Part shown: one piece after another, positions 34,997 to 43,766 of the stretch
How the letters are laid out: the number at the start of each line of letters is the position of its first letter
Numbering within the stretch: the stretch's first letter is position 1
Source of the DNA: CAYMDP01 sp964389375
GTDB taxonomy: Bacteria; Bdellovibrionota; Bdellovibrionia; Bdellovibrionales; UBA1609
NCBI GenBank assembly: GCA_964389375.1
Contig: CAYMDP010000017.1
Coordinates: forward strand, 1 to 51,719
Reading direction: 5' to 3'
DNA length: 51,719 bases
Made by a program: the position numbers and the translations under genes
Notes under the pieces: model-generated
Database searches by the model: none
The model's input: only the letters and a program-made list of their open reading frames with translations
What the model was told of the DNA's origin: nothing

Positions 34997-36577
34997 CTAT
35001 CTAGAAGTTCGAGCGATATCGTAGCCTAAAAACCACTGAGTAGTAAATGGGCGATATGTGGAGAAGTACTTATAGGTCTTTGATTTACTGTACTTCTTTT
35101 GGCCATTCTTTTCGTAAAGAAGAGCTGTATCTTTAATCAAATCCTCAGGAGTGATGTCTAAAGACAAAGCGGCTTGTATGCGAAAATGAATTTCCGCAAG
35201 GTTTATAGCAATCAGGTGGTTTAAAAATGAAGCTTGATCATTAAAGCCATAATTTTGTCCTTCGGTGCGCAGGAAGGTTTCAATGACTTCCGGAACGACT
35301 TTTCCTTCAGCAAAATCAAGAAGAAATTTCAGGCGCATAAAAAATCCGGGCGCTTCGTGCATCAGATAGGATTCGTTAGATTTTTGTGGTCTATCGGGGA
35401 ACTCTCCGACAGTTACATTAATGTGTCTCTCGTCTACAAATCCGCCTTTATTCGTCAGCATCTCTTTTAAACCTTGATTTACCTCCTCGACCCTCAGTCC
35501 CCGCTCGAGATTTGGGTCCCGCGAACCTCCACCGTGGGATTCAAATAAAATGTAGGGCATCTCTAAAATATCGGAGGCCATTTTTATCAGATCCTTTCTT
35601 GAAGCCCCAAAGTACTCGGATTGAATCACATTCGGTTCGGGAAATTTTTTTGGATTTAGCTTGGGAATGAGTCTGCGGATTCGAGAGATATTCGCTTGTG
35701 AGGGTAAAAAAAGATTTTCATTGATAAAGCCTTCAAGGTCACCGCGGGTGAAAGCGAATCCAAATTTTTGAAATCCCTTTCTAAAGTAGGTGATACTGTT
35801 AAGCGCGGCATGTTTTTTTTCGATGAATAATCGAAATTCCCTCATGTAATGGGGCCTCAATACAAAATCGACAAAATGCCCAATGTCATGAAAGAAGAGA
35901 CTAGTTGAAGGGTGTAGAAGGTATTTGCGTTCCTGGATCATTCGAGCAAAGTCTTTTGGGAAAAACTGGTTGTAATTATCTGCTAATTCCCAACCCTCTG
36001 CTGGGTTTGGGATAGGGTCAATGCCTGGTCGACTGAAGTGGTATTCAAAAGTTTTGGAATTGTAAAATGCAATTGCGGGAAGCAGAATATCCGATGTTTC
36101 AATCCCATTTTTTTTCGCAGAAGAAAAAAGTCGCTCGTAAACTTTTTCGTATACAATCGATATGTCGGTTGGAGGTAAGACTTCTCCGTTTGCAATGATG
36201 AATCCAAATTCAGTAAGACCATTTGTCGTTGGGTCCCCTTGGGCGTGTTTCGCAGCTAACCATCCTGCCAAAGACAGTCCTCTAAAGATTTCAGTAAAAT
36301 AGGGATCCTTTGACTTAAATGTTTTGCTGAGTGGGGTTTTGTAAAAGGCGCGAATATATTTGCTTCGCAAAGAGGCGTCGTAGCCATAGGTTGAAAGTTG
36401 AGCAAAGTAAGCGTCGATCTTTAGTTTTGTCGGAGGTTGAATCGAAGCAGCCTCAGATAGTGTGGCTGCGCAGTTAAAGGCTGTGGCTGGATCCCGCAAG
36501 CTATGGCAGTTCTGTTGTGGGGGCATTCTGGTTTGGCAACCGACCAGAAACATTAATATCACTAAAATCAATTCCAT
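34997..36577 (-). CDS. Large lipoprotein with HDIGH motif, unknown
   Basis: About 526 residues from ATG 36577; an upstream TTG at 36688 would add 37. Lipobox FLVGC follows a short hydrophobic segment (LILVILMF). The mature chain is soluble and rich in aromatic residues. A striking motif, LFFHDIGHFVDFVLRPHY near 235-252, has the spacing HDxxHxxD. Further on, FESHGGGSRDPNLERGLRVE also holds a His. The protein may bind metal, but no known enzyme family is recognised. The tandem exported paralogs at 47-49 kb carry a loosely similar HDExHA motif. No Shine-Dalgarno is clear at either start. Confidence 0.72.
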   Translation of the reverse strand: MELILVILMFLVGCQTRMPPQQNCHSLRDPATAFNCAATLSEAASIQPPTKLKIDAYFAQLSTYGYDASLRSKYIRAFYKTPLSKTFKSKDPYFTEIFRGLSLAGWLAAKHAQGDPTTNGLTEFGFIIANGEVLPPTDISIVYEKVYERLFSSAKKNGIETSDILLPAIAFYNSKTFEYHFSRPGIDPIPNPAEGWELADNYNQFFPKDFARMIQERKYLLHPSTSLFFHDIGHFVDFVLRPHYMREFRLFIEKKHAALNSITYFRKGFQKFGFAFTRGDLEGFINENLFLPSQANISRIRRLIPKLNPKKFPEPNVIQSEYFGASRKDLIKMASDILEMPYILFESHGGGSRDPNLERGLRVEEVNQGLKEMLTNKGGFVDERHINVTVGEFPDRPQKSNESYLMHEAPGFFMRLKFLLDFAEGKVVPEVIETFLRTEGQNYGFNDQASFLNHLIAINLAEIHFRIQAALSLDITPEDLIKDTALLYEKNGQKKYSKSKTYKYFSTYRPFTTQWFLGYDIARTSR

Positions 36578-36814
36578 AGACCAGCTTATCGGGAACCTGG
36601 CTTTTGTCTTTAAGTCGATGGAAGTGGGATTTAGCTTTGCTGCATCATTTCTGGACCTGCATGTATTTGAAATGGATCGGCGGTTCAAAATTTGAGATCA
36701 GGCAGCCATTAGATTCGAGATGAAAATCTAGTTGGTCTAGGGAAGAAATCTAACTTGATGAAACAATGTAGATTTGAGAAATCTTAGGACTATTAAATCT
36801 AAGGGGAGTGAAGC

Positions 36815-37423
36815 ATGAAAGCATTAGTTTTGACAATTGCCTTGGGTATTTTGAGTCAAGTGGCTGAGGCCAGCAAAACGGTTAAAGTTTATTTTAAAAA
36901 TGAAGACGTTCAAAAAATTATTGAGGTTTATTCTAAGGCCTCAGGTCAAAAATTTGTCGTGGACCCAGCGGTTCGCGGCTCGGCTTCGATCCTTGCTCAG
37001 GAGCCAGTCAGTCTTGAAGAGTTCTTCAATCTTATGTCTTCGGCTCTTGCATTAAATGGATTCGCAATGAGTAAGCAAGGCGATAGCATGATTGTTAAAA
37101 CCGCCAGAAATATTCAAAGAGACCTGATCGAAGTGAGCCCCGAAAAGCCGGCTTTAAAGCCTGAGCGAATGTATACTTGGGTTTATTCGGCCAAACATTT
37201 ATCTGTGGATGAGTTGAATCGACAACTGCGAATTCTTCCTTCCAAAGATGGTGAAATGGCAGTGGTTTCCAGCTCGAATCAGATCGTCTTTACCGATTGG
37301 ACTTCGAACCTTCTAAGAATTGCGAGTATTCTTCAAGAAATTGATAAACCCGTTAATCCAGCAATTGCAAAACATATTAAAAAGTCTGATTCAAAACCGA
37401 AGGCGACGGCTAAGAAAGAATAG
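36815..37423 (+). CDS. Orphan secretin N-domain (N0/N1) protein
   Basis: A 202-residue exported protein. The signal peptide (MKALVLTIALGILSQVAEAS) precedes an N0/STN-like domain (about 22-98: VKVYFKNEDVQKIIEVYSKA then FVVDPAVRGSASIL), as in GspD/PilQ secretins. An N1/KH-like domain follows (about 112-180: YTWVYSAKHLSVDELNRQLR then GEMAVVSSSNQIVFTDWTSN). It then ends in a lysine-rich tail, with no secretin pore domain. It could be a periplasmic adaptor for a secretin encoded elsewhere, or a truncated secretin. AAGGGGAG lies before the ATG. Confidence 0.85.
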   Translation: MKALVLTIALGILSQVAEASKTVKVYFKNEDVQKIIEVYSKASGQKFVVDPAVRGSASILAQEPVSLEEFFNLMSSALALNGFAMSKQGDSMIVKTARNIQRDLIEVSPEKPALKPERMYTWVYSAKHLSVDELNRQLRILPSKDGEMAVVSSSNQIVFTDWTSNLLRIASILQEIDKPVNPAIAKHIKKSDSKPKATAKKE

Positions 37424-37441
37424 TTCATTCCCAAGGGGCGA

Positions 37442-37484
37442 GCTTAGATCCGGAGAAGTTCTGGGTCTAAGCCTGTCGGACAGG
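37442..37484 (+). terminator. Tandem hairpins after the secretin N-domain gene
   Basis: GCTTAGATCC (37442-37451) pairs with GGGTCTAAGC (37463-37472) with one mismatch. A second hairpin, CCTGTC/GACAGG (37472-37484), follows directly. There is no T-run. The site lies between convergent genes. Confidence 0.4.
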
Positions 37485-37539
37485 TTCGCGACTAAATTTG
37501 TTGCGTCGACCTGGAGTATTTAATATGCGCTTTTGAAAG

Positions 37540-39153
37540 CTACTCTAAAATGTTGCGGATTTTTTTTAAAAGGGAGCTTCGCGAGAAGGGCTTCTCTAGA
37601 AAATGGGGGAGTGAGCCAGAGACTCCATAGTTAGAAAGAGTGTCTTCCGTATAGCCAGACAAATAAAGAATCTTTAATTGAGGGTCAATCAGCATTAACT
37701 TCTGCGCAAGCTCTCGGCCCCCCATCTCGGGCATCACAACATCGGTGATGACAAGGTCAAATTTGGAAGTAGAATTTTGAATAAGATCCAAGGCCTTCAA
37801 CCCGTTGGCCGCCTCATGGACCTCGTAACCGGAGCCTTTAAGAGTTTCAGAAATCAAGCTGCGTAATTCAACCTGGTCCTCGACGACGAGCACTCTTTCT
37901 CTGCCGCACGATACTTTTGAGATAGGGAAAACCGATTCAGAGGATTCGATGTTTTGGTCCACTCGAGGAAAATATATTTTAAAAACTGAACCTCTTTGAG
38001 GTTCGCTATAGACCCAAATCGTTGCATTGCTTTGCTGGACAATTCCGTACACAGTGGCAAGCCCAAGACCAGTTCCTCTGCCGACTCCCTTAGTTGTAAA
38101 AAATGGCTCAAACAACCGAGCTTGTGTCTGTGCGCTCATGCCGATCCCATTATCACGCACCGCCAGCATGATATATTCTCCCGGAGGGACCTTAAGTGCT
38201 CCAGAGGACAAAGCCTCATCGAGCTTCGCATTTTTTGTTTCGATCGTGATCTTTCCACCCCGTGGTAGAGCATCTCGGGCATTGACGATCAGGTTTAGCA
38301 CCACTTGCTCGACTTGCCCTGTATCGGCCAAAGTGTTACCAAGTTTTGGATCAAGCTGGGTGACCAACTTAATATCTTCATTAAGCAAACGTCCTAAGAG
38401 GCTGTCCAAATTCTCGATGATAGCATTCAAATTTAAAACTCGGGGCAGTAAAACCTGTTTTCGACTGAATGCTAAAAGTTGGCGGGTCAAGGAGGCAGCT
38501 CTTTCACTACTTGTATGAATTTGATCAAATCTTTTTTGAACAGAGGGATCCACAGTTTCACCTGGTGGTCGATCACAAAGTAACATTATCGTACCCAGGA
38601 TATTATTGAAGTCATGAGCAACACCACCGGCCAATTGCCCCATGGCCTCCATCCTTTGTGCCTGACGGATTTTTTCTTCTTGGTCGGCGCGGGTCCGGAG
38701 TTCCTCAGTGATTCGGTGTTGTTCGAGGCCCTCTTGTTTAAGCTTTACAAGTTCTGTAACGTCTTCCACCTGATGAATAATGTACTGAATTTCTCCGTCG
38801 GCCGAAAGGACAGGAGAATTGGTTGGACTCCAGTACCGCTCTTCAAAACCTCCGCCAGCAGATGCGGGGCGACGGATATCGTATTTTTGAACGGCCATGC
38901 TATCCATCCGCTTACTTTGAATCACTCGATTTAGAGAAGCGCGCAATAAACTTGTTCCAGTTGCACCGGGATCATCTGGATTATCGGGAAAGACTTCGAA
39001 GATATTTTTGCCGATGATTTCATCTCGTTTTGTCATTGTCACGGCAAGGTATCGATCGGTAACTGCAGCAATGCTAAAGTCCTGAAAAAGAATGAGACAC
39101 TGAAAGGGCGCTGATTCGAATAAAGTTTGGAAATTTATACCAGATCGGTTCAT
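37540..39153 (-). CDS. Hybrid histidine kinase: PAS, HisKA, HATPase, receiver
   Basis: The 537-residue protein opens with a PAS-like sensor domain (about 1-150). A coiled segment leads to the HisKA domain with phospho-His in AGGVAHDFNNILG near 180. The ATPase domain has N-box NARDALPRGG, G1 DNGIGM and G2 GTGLGLATV. The C-terminal receiver (about 415-537) has the phospho-acceptor Asp near 468 in LVITDVVMPEMGG. No membrane segment, so a soluble cytoplasmic sensor. No separate response regulator is near; the receiver may pass phosphate to a distant partner. ATG 39153 has a weak ribosome site. Confidence 0.92.
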   Translation of the reverse strand: MNRSGINFQTLFESAPFQCLILFQDFSIAAVTDRYLAVTMTKRDEIIGKNIFEVFPDNPDDPGATGTSLLRASLNRVIQSKRMDSMAVQKYDIRRPASAGGGFEERYWSPTNSPVLSADGEIQYIIHQVEDVTELVKLKQEGLEQHRITEELRTRADQEEKIRQAQRMEAMGQLAGGVAHDFNNILGTIMLLCDRPPGETVDPSVQKRFDQIHTSSERAASLTRQLLAFSRKQVLLPRVLNLNAIIENLDSLLGRLLNEDIKLVTQLDPKLGNTLADTGQVEQVVLNLIVNARDALPRGGKITIETKNAKLDEALSSGALKVPPGEYIMLAVRDNGIGMSAQTQARLFEPFFTTKGVGRGTGLGLATVYGIVQQSNATIWVYSEPQRGSVFKIYFPRVDQNIESSESVFPISKVSCGRERVLVVEDQVELRSLISETLKGSGYEVHEAANGLKALDLIQNSTSKFDLVITDVVMPEMGGRELAQKLMLIDPQLKILYLSGYTEDTLSNYGVSGSLPHFLEKPFSRSSLLKKIRNILE

Positions 39154-39290
39154 GAGGACTTCACACCACCAATATAACTAAAATTAGTTTATCATAAAAC
39201 TCAATTGAGGCTTTAGCAACGTGCTGTCTTTTGGTTTCCTATTTCTCGACTGGGCTTTCGTTGTACTAGATCGCGTCGTCTGTCCTTAAA

Positions 39291-39367
39291 GGTTCCAGGT
39301 CCCAAGTGGTAGCAGCAGCAAGTCACTAAAAATGACTTGCTGTTGCTACCACTTGGGACCTGGAACC
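39291..39367. repeat. Long inverted repeat (35-bp arms) at a gene end
   Basis: Arms at 39291-39325 and 39333-39367 match over 35 bases with a single mismatch that would form G-U on one strand, around a 7-base loop CTAAAAA. It starts two bases downstream of the metzincin gene stop at 39369. A 10-bp direct repeat CTAGATCGCG flanks it at 39266-39275 and 39369-39378; the second copy contains the stop codon. Confidence 0.88.
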
Positions 39368-39368
39368 C

Positions 39369-42300
39369 CTAGATCGCGAGCAGGTCGATCATCAGCGCGT
39401 AGTAAGATTGTGCCTGAAAGCCGCCGTTTAGAAAACGCGTCAAGATTTCTGGTCCCATGCTTTTGGCGATTTTTTCTATCTCGCCTGAGCTTAGTGTCTT
39501 TGATTCTTGTTTGTCCTCATCTGGCGTCCCAGGGCCTTCCTTCTCAAGCTCGCTGATCAGTTTTTGAATCTGTTCCCAAGTCAGCTGGCTTAAAATACTT
39601 GTGATCGAGTAGTTCATAAGTAGCTCGGCACTAATCGCGCTCTGTGGAAGGGCGAAGTAGCGTGCACTTCCGATTTCGACACTTAAGTACTGATCTTCTC
39701 TTCCATCGCGCGGCAGTTCTTTAGAAATTTTAAAAAGATTTAAAACTTCGTCCGAGATCTGCTTGTGTGCTCGACTTGGAAGAGATTTTCGGACTGTCTT
39801 TATTAGCTCCTCCTGAAACAAACTTGTTTGGTTCGGTAGACTGAAGAAATTTTGAACTCTTGAATCCAATGTCACAGGGATTGCATGAGTGTTGTCCATA
39901 TCTTCTCCGTCAAACAGCTTGTATCCAACATTTAGATCTGCGTTGAATCCAAAGATCGTCCGAAAGCTTACGGGGCCTGACAATTCGTCCGTGGTCAGTT
40001 GCCGTAGGGTCTCTAGGACAGCGCCTTGAAGCTCTGGGATGTGAAGAAAGTTTTCTGTCGACTTATCAAACAAGGGACTTTCAAGTTCTCGGGCAAACAA
40101 GTAGTGGCTTGCTAAAAGTTTATCCATCCAGATCCCTCGCACATCGATCTGATCCACATATGGGTTGCTTGAAGATGGGTCCTTTCGCGACTGAAAGGAT
40201 TTACCACCCTCGGCAACTATAATGTACTGAGGATTTAATTGAACGTTTTCTTGATCAAAGCAAGTGATTGCCGACTTTGAAAGGGCTCGAATCGGAAGAA
40301 CTGCGATGATCTGTGTCGGATTCTGTGCCTCAGAGACTGCACAAAGAAGATCCGGTGTCTTTAAAACATTCAGGTAAAAGTTTCCAGCAAGAATCGTTGC
40401 CGCCTTTAATTCCTTCAAAAAGTCGATGCTCTCCCACTCGGGTGCAGCATCTGGAAGACTGAATGTATTCTTGATATTCTCGTAGCGCTCGAAGATGAGT
40501 CGTAGTCCACTCATAGTGTGATTGATCGCTCCCAGTTGGGCGGCATCTTTCATCAGGCTAAAGTTACGACGATTGTTTCGAAAATTTGCCCGCTTGTAGC
40601 GCTCTTCGTAAGCACGAACGTAGTGCTGAGCAATCTCTAGAATATTCGTTCCCTCATCAAAACGGTTGCAGTTTGGATTGGCGCCGACATGTTCATCTGT
40701 GCAAAAGGCGTAGGGCTTCATTTGAAGACTTGGATCTTGCCTTAGGTCACCTAAAGACACCATCGATCCATCTTCAAGCTCGACCTGTTCGGCGTAGCCG
40801 TAGCGAAGTGCCGCGATATCGTATTTTCCCATATGCCGAAGCTCGTTTGTGGTTTTGTAAGAGTAATCCATGATCGAGCTGTAGCGAATGGGTCGGCGAA
40901 CATCTAATTCTAAGAGCTCTTGTTCGGTGTAAAAGTTCGGTACGTCTTCAGAGCCTGCGAAGTTATGTCTAAGCCCCAAGTTGTGCCCAAGTTCGTGCAC
41001 AAGAGTTGGAAGCCAAACATGGGGCAGTAAAGTGTCGATCACTTTATTCTTTTCGTTTTCGCTGAGCTGCTCCCAAGCTTTTAATCCCACTTCTTCTAAA
41101 AGCTCACCGATTTCTCCTTCGACCGCCGCAGTGAAGTTAAAAAGTTCCGCAGGGTAGGCACAGTGGGCAGATAAGAAGTCAAGTTTCTCATCTAAGGACT
41201 TTGTCACAAGAGGATTCTTTAAGGGGTTTAGGGTCGCGTCCTTAAGTCGCTCAAGCTGGACGGGGTTCGAGATCAAGTCCGTTGGAGCTTTTCCAATCGA
41301 AGAGATTGGACGGATTGAACTTGTCATTAATCCGGCAAGATCTCTTGATTGAGCATTTGAGTTCCCTTTTGCACTTTTAACTACGAGGTGCTCAGCCAAT
41401 TGAAGTTTTGGCTTCGCTCCTTGAGTTGTTCCCATTTTGTTGGATTCGCTTTCACTGAGCGCCTTAGCTTGAATATGCTCTTGAACAAGTTCGTCATAGC
41501 TAAACTTCAGATGCTTCTTTATGGTTCCGAGGTACATCACCGTTCGAGCATGAAGAATTTCTCCAGTTTCGGGATGGGAGGCGTGAGGACCGTAACCAAT
41601 AATGCCCGCAGCCTGTGGATCTTCGACCATCACAATCATATTGTGCCGAATGTCTCCTGAGGACATCCCTTCGACGGGCTCGTTGAGTTTAAGACGAAGT
41701 TTAGTTCCTGCTTTTGCTAAAGCCTGGTTGACGGCTTCAAAGGCTTGGTAAGTTGCCTTTTTTAAGGCAAGATTTTCGGGCTTCATAAAGGCTTCGTTTA
41801 AACTGTACTGGACAGTTCGGTTTGGATTCCAACGATCAAAAAGGTGACTTTCGCTTTGAATAATATCGTTGTTGTCGACATCCAATTTGTGCCGTTTTGT
41901 CGCAAAAAATCCAAAGTTGCCCTCATCGGCGCGAGTGTATTGTGCGGGTTTGTAGTCCGCAGAAGCAAGCTTCGAGATCTTGGCAAAAGAGTGCTGATAC
42001 CGAACGGTGAAGGTCAAATCCGTAATGTCCTCAAGATCAGAGAAATCGACACAAGACGGGCTGGACTGGTAAGTTTTTTCCAGAATTAAGTTCACCGCAT
42101 CGGCAGTTAACTCCGCTTTAACAAACTCAGATCCCACCTCGGAGTAACAAGATCCAAAAAACTTTCCGATCTCGACCGGAAGAAATTGAATCTGTTGAAG
42201 AGCAATGGACTCGGGCTTTAAGCGAAACTGCTTCTTCTGATCCCAAGGGATATCTTTGTTTTCGACCTCTTGGTGAGTGCAATCCCCGTAAGCGTCTTCG

Positions 42301-42674
42301 GAACATTTATAGTCGATATGTTCGATGGGTATTGTTAAGACCGCATTATTGTTCGTTGGATTATTTGTAAAACGTCCATCGGGCTCGGGCTCGATGACTC
42401 GAAGAGCCCGCTCTGAAAAAACAAAGCGGATCCGTTTTCCCTCGCCCATCCAGTAGGGGTAGGAGGCTCCAGAGCGTCGAGTATTCTCTAAGCTTGAGGG
42501 AACATAAAGATAATCGACATTCGTATCGATAATCGATTTGTTCTCTTGTTTGACTCCTATGTCTGTTTTGAGTACTTCTTTATAGGGCCGCTCTTTCGTA
42601 CAGCCCGAAGCGATCATGCAGGCAAGTATGATACTCCCTAAGAGTCCTTTCTGGACTTTCCCCTTTTTCCCCAT
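39369..42674 (-). CDS. Metzincin-type zinc metalloprotease, lipoprotein
   Basis: An 1,101-residue protein, probably surface-anchored. Lipobox IASGC follows the N-terminal hydrophobic segment. The metzincin zinc site HELGHNLGLRHNF lies near 558-570, followed by the Met-turn region SSIMDYSYK near 600. This matches the HExxHxxGxxH pattern of metzincins, in the large DUF4953/DUF5117-type group. The N-terminal 500 residues and C-terminal 400 are not recognised; they may hold the substrate-binding or autoinhibitory parts. AGGGAGA precedes ATG 42674. The beta-barrel gene lies 30 bases upstream on the same strand, so the pair is probably one operon. For a predator, this is a credible prey- or envelope-degrading enzyme (inference). 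Confidence 0.9.
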   Translation of the reverse strand: MGKKGKVQKGLLGSIILACMIASGCTKERPYKEVLKTDIGVKQENKSIIDTNVDYLYVPSSLENTRRSGASYPYWMGEGKRIRFVFSERALRVIEPEPDGRFTNNPTNNNAVLTIPIEHIDYKCSEDAYGDCTHQEVENKDIPWDQKKQFRLKPESIALQQIQFLPVEIGKFFGSCYSEVGSEFVKAELTADAVNLILEKTYQSSPSCVDFSDLEDITDLTFTVRYQHSFAKISKLASADYKPAQYTRADEGNFGFFATKRHKLDVDNNDIIQSESHLFDRWNPNRTVQYSLNEAFMKPENLALKKATYQAFEAVNQALAKAGTKLRLKLNEPVEGMSSGDIRHNMIVMVEDPQAAGIIGYGPHASHPETGEILHARTVMYLGTIKKHLKFSYDELVQEHIQAKALSESESNKMGTTQGAKPKLQLAEHLVVKSAKGNSNAQSRDLAGLMTSSIRPISSIGKAPTDLISNPVQLERLKDATLNPLKNPLVTKSLDEKLDFLSAHCAYPAELFNFTAAVEGEIGELLEEVGLKAWEQLSENEKNKVIDTLLPHVWLPTLVHELGHNLGLRHNFAGSEDVPNFYTEQELLELDVRRPIRYSSIMDYSYKTTNELRHMGKYDIAALRYGYAEQVELEDGSMVSLGDLRQDPSLQMKPYAFCTDEHVGANPNCNRFDEGTNILEIAQHYVRAYEERYKRANFRNNRRNFSLMKDAAQLGAINHTMSGLRLIFERYENIKNTFSLPDAAPEWESIDFLKELKAATILAGNFYLNVLKTPDLLCAVSEAQNPTQIIAVLPIRALSKSAITCFDQENVQLNPQYIIVAEGGKSFQSRKDPSSSNPYVDQIDVRGIWMDKLLASHYLFARELESPLFDKSTENFLHIPELQGAVLETLRQLTTDELSGPVSFRTIFGFNADLNVGYKLFDGEDMDNTHAIPVTLDSRVQNFFSLPNQTSLFQEELIKTVRKSLPSRAHKQISDEVLNLFKISKELPRDGREDQYLSVEIGSARYFALPQSAISAELLMNYSITSILSQLTWEQIQKLISELEKEGPGTPDEDKQESKTLSSGEIEKIAKSMGPEILTRFLNGGFQAQSYYALMIDLLAI

Positions 42675-42704
42675 TTTATTTCTCCCTTATTTTTGTTCTT
42701 AATC

Positions 42705-43529
42705 CTAATACACAACTTGAAGGCTTGAGTAGATGACAGAGGTGTTTTCGTCTAGCAGGCTAATGTTGAAGTCTTGTCCGTTAGACTTCAAAGCATCCGC
42801 ACTGTTAGAATGACCTATGCTAAAGGTGAGATTCTTTTGACTTCTGTAAGACAGGCTTTGGCCGAGCGAAAAACGACTTCGAAACGAATTCTGGTAGGTC
42901 CATCCAGTGAAATACTCTCCGTCTAATATAAATGATACGCGACTGCTTAGGCTCTTCTCAATGCCCAAAGCTTGACTCAGACTGTGGCTAACATTTGCAG
43001 CTCCACTGGCTCCGCGATCATAGGTATGGAAATTCTTGCTGGCAGAGAGAGTGAAGTAACTGGTGAAGTGAAAGGTTCCAATCTCCCATGGGCTTATAAG
43101 AGTCGGGTCTATAAACAAACTTCCATTATAAGTATTTTGATTTCGATCTTCGACCTGAGTCGGAAGACGGATTCCGAGACTTGGAATTAAACTTTGCCCA
43201 AATGCAAGCGGGACCAACTTGTGCCTTAGGGTCACTTTGGTATTCGATAGACTCGATTTTTGAGAGCCCGTCAGCCTTTGCGCAAGGGCAGTGCTCGAGC
43301 GAATTTGAAGGCTTTCAGACAATTTATAGCTTGGAGAAATGGTCAGCTGAGTTTCAGCGACGTGATCGACACTTTCGAATTCATGAAGTGAGCTATAGGC
43401 TTGAAGTCCCATGGTCAGTTGAAGTTTTTTTTGTGACTCAAGTTGTGTGCGTAGCTCATTTGTGTTGGACCAAGCTTGGCTGTGGGTGCTGAGTGCTATG
43501 AGTATAAGGACAAAAAAACTCTCCCTCAC
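42705..43529 (-). CDS. Outer-membrane beta-barrel protein, unknown
   Basis: A 274-residue protein with signal peptide MRESFFVLILIALSTHSQA and an alternating polar/hydrophobic pattern throughout (for example QLTISPSYKLSESLQIRSST). It ends in VVY, an aromatic C-terminus typical of barrels. About 10-12 strands could fit. The family is not recognised. The start is GTG 43529, with GGGGGA four bases upstream. The metzincin gene follows after 30 bases, so this barrel may serve as its outer-membrane partner or anchor (inference). Confidence 0.82.
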   Translation of the reverse strand: MRESFFVLILIALSTHSQAWSNTNELRTQLESQKKLQLTMGLQAYSSLHEFESVDHVAETQLTISPSYKLSESLQIRSSTALAQRLTGSQKSSLSNTKVTLRHKLVPLAFGQSLIPSLGIRLPTQVEDRNQNTYNGSLFIDPTLISPWEIGTFHFTSYFTLSASKNFHTYDRGASGAANVSHSLSQALGIEKSLSSRVSFILDGEYFTGWTYQNSFRSRFSLGQSLSYRSQKNLTFSIGHSNSADALKSNGQDFNISLLDENTSVIYSSLQVVY

Positions 43530-43766
43530 CGATTCCCCCTCGAGCGGGTCGTCTCGACACCGCAGAGAAGTTCATTACAAGGATGGTGCCAGCATTTTCA
43601 GAGTCATTGTGCCACTGAGATACGCTAATGCACTCTATTACATTTTGTGATGGACGAGTTTTTTAGGTGCAGCCCTCTCCGCGACTCTGCGACTTGCAAA
43701 TATATGGGATTAGGGCGTATCTTTACTTCCACAGGCTTTTTATTTTGGCTTTTTTAAAGTGAGCTT

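Noticed and set aside
38027..38518. 163-aa plus-strand reading frame inside the histidine kinase gene
   Set aside because: It is antisense to a clearly conserved kinase domain. Composition (Ser/Arg/Pro-rich, low complexity) is that of a shadow frame.
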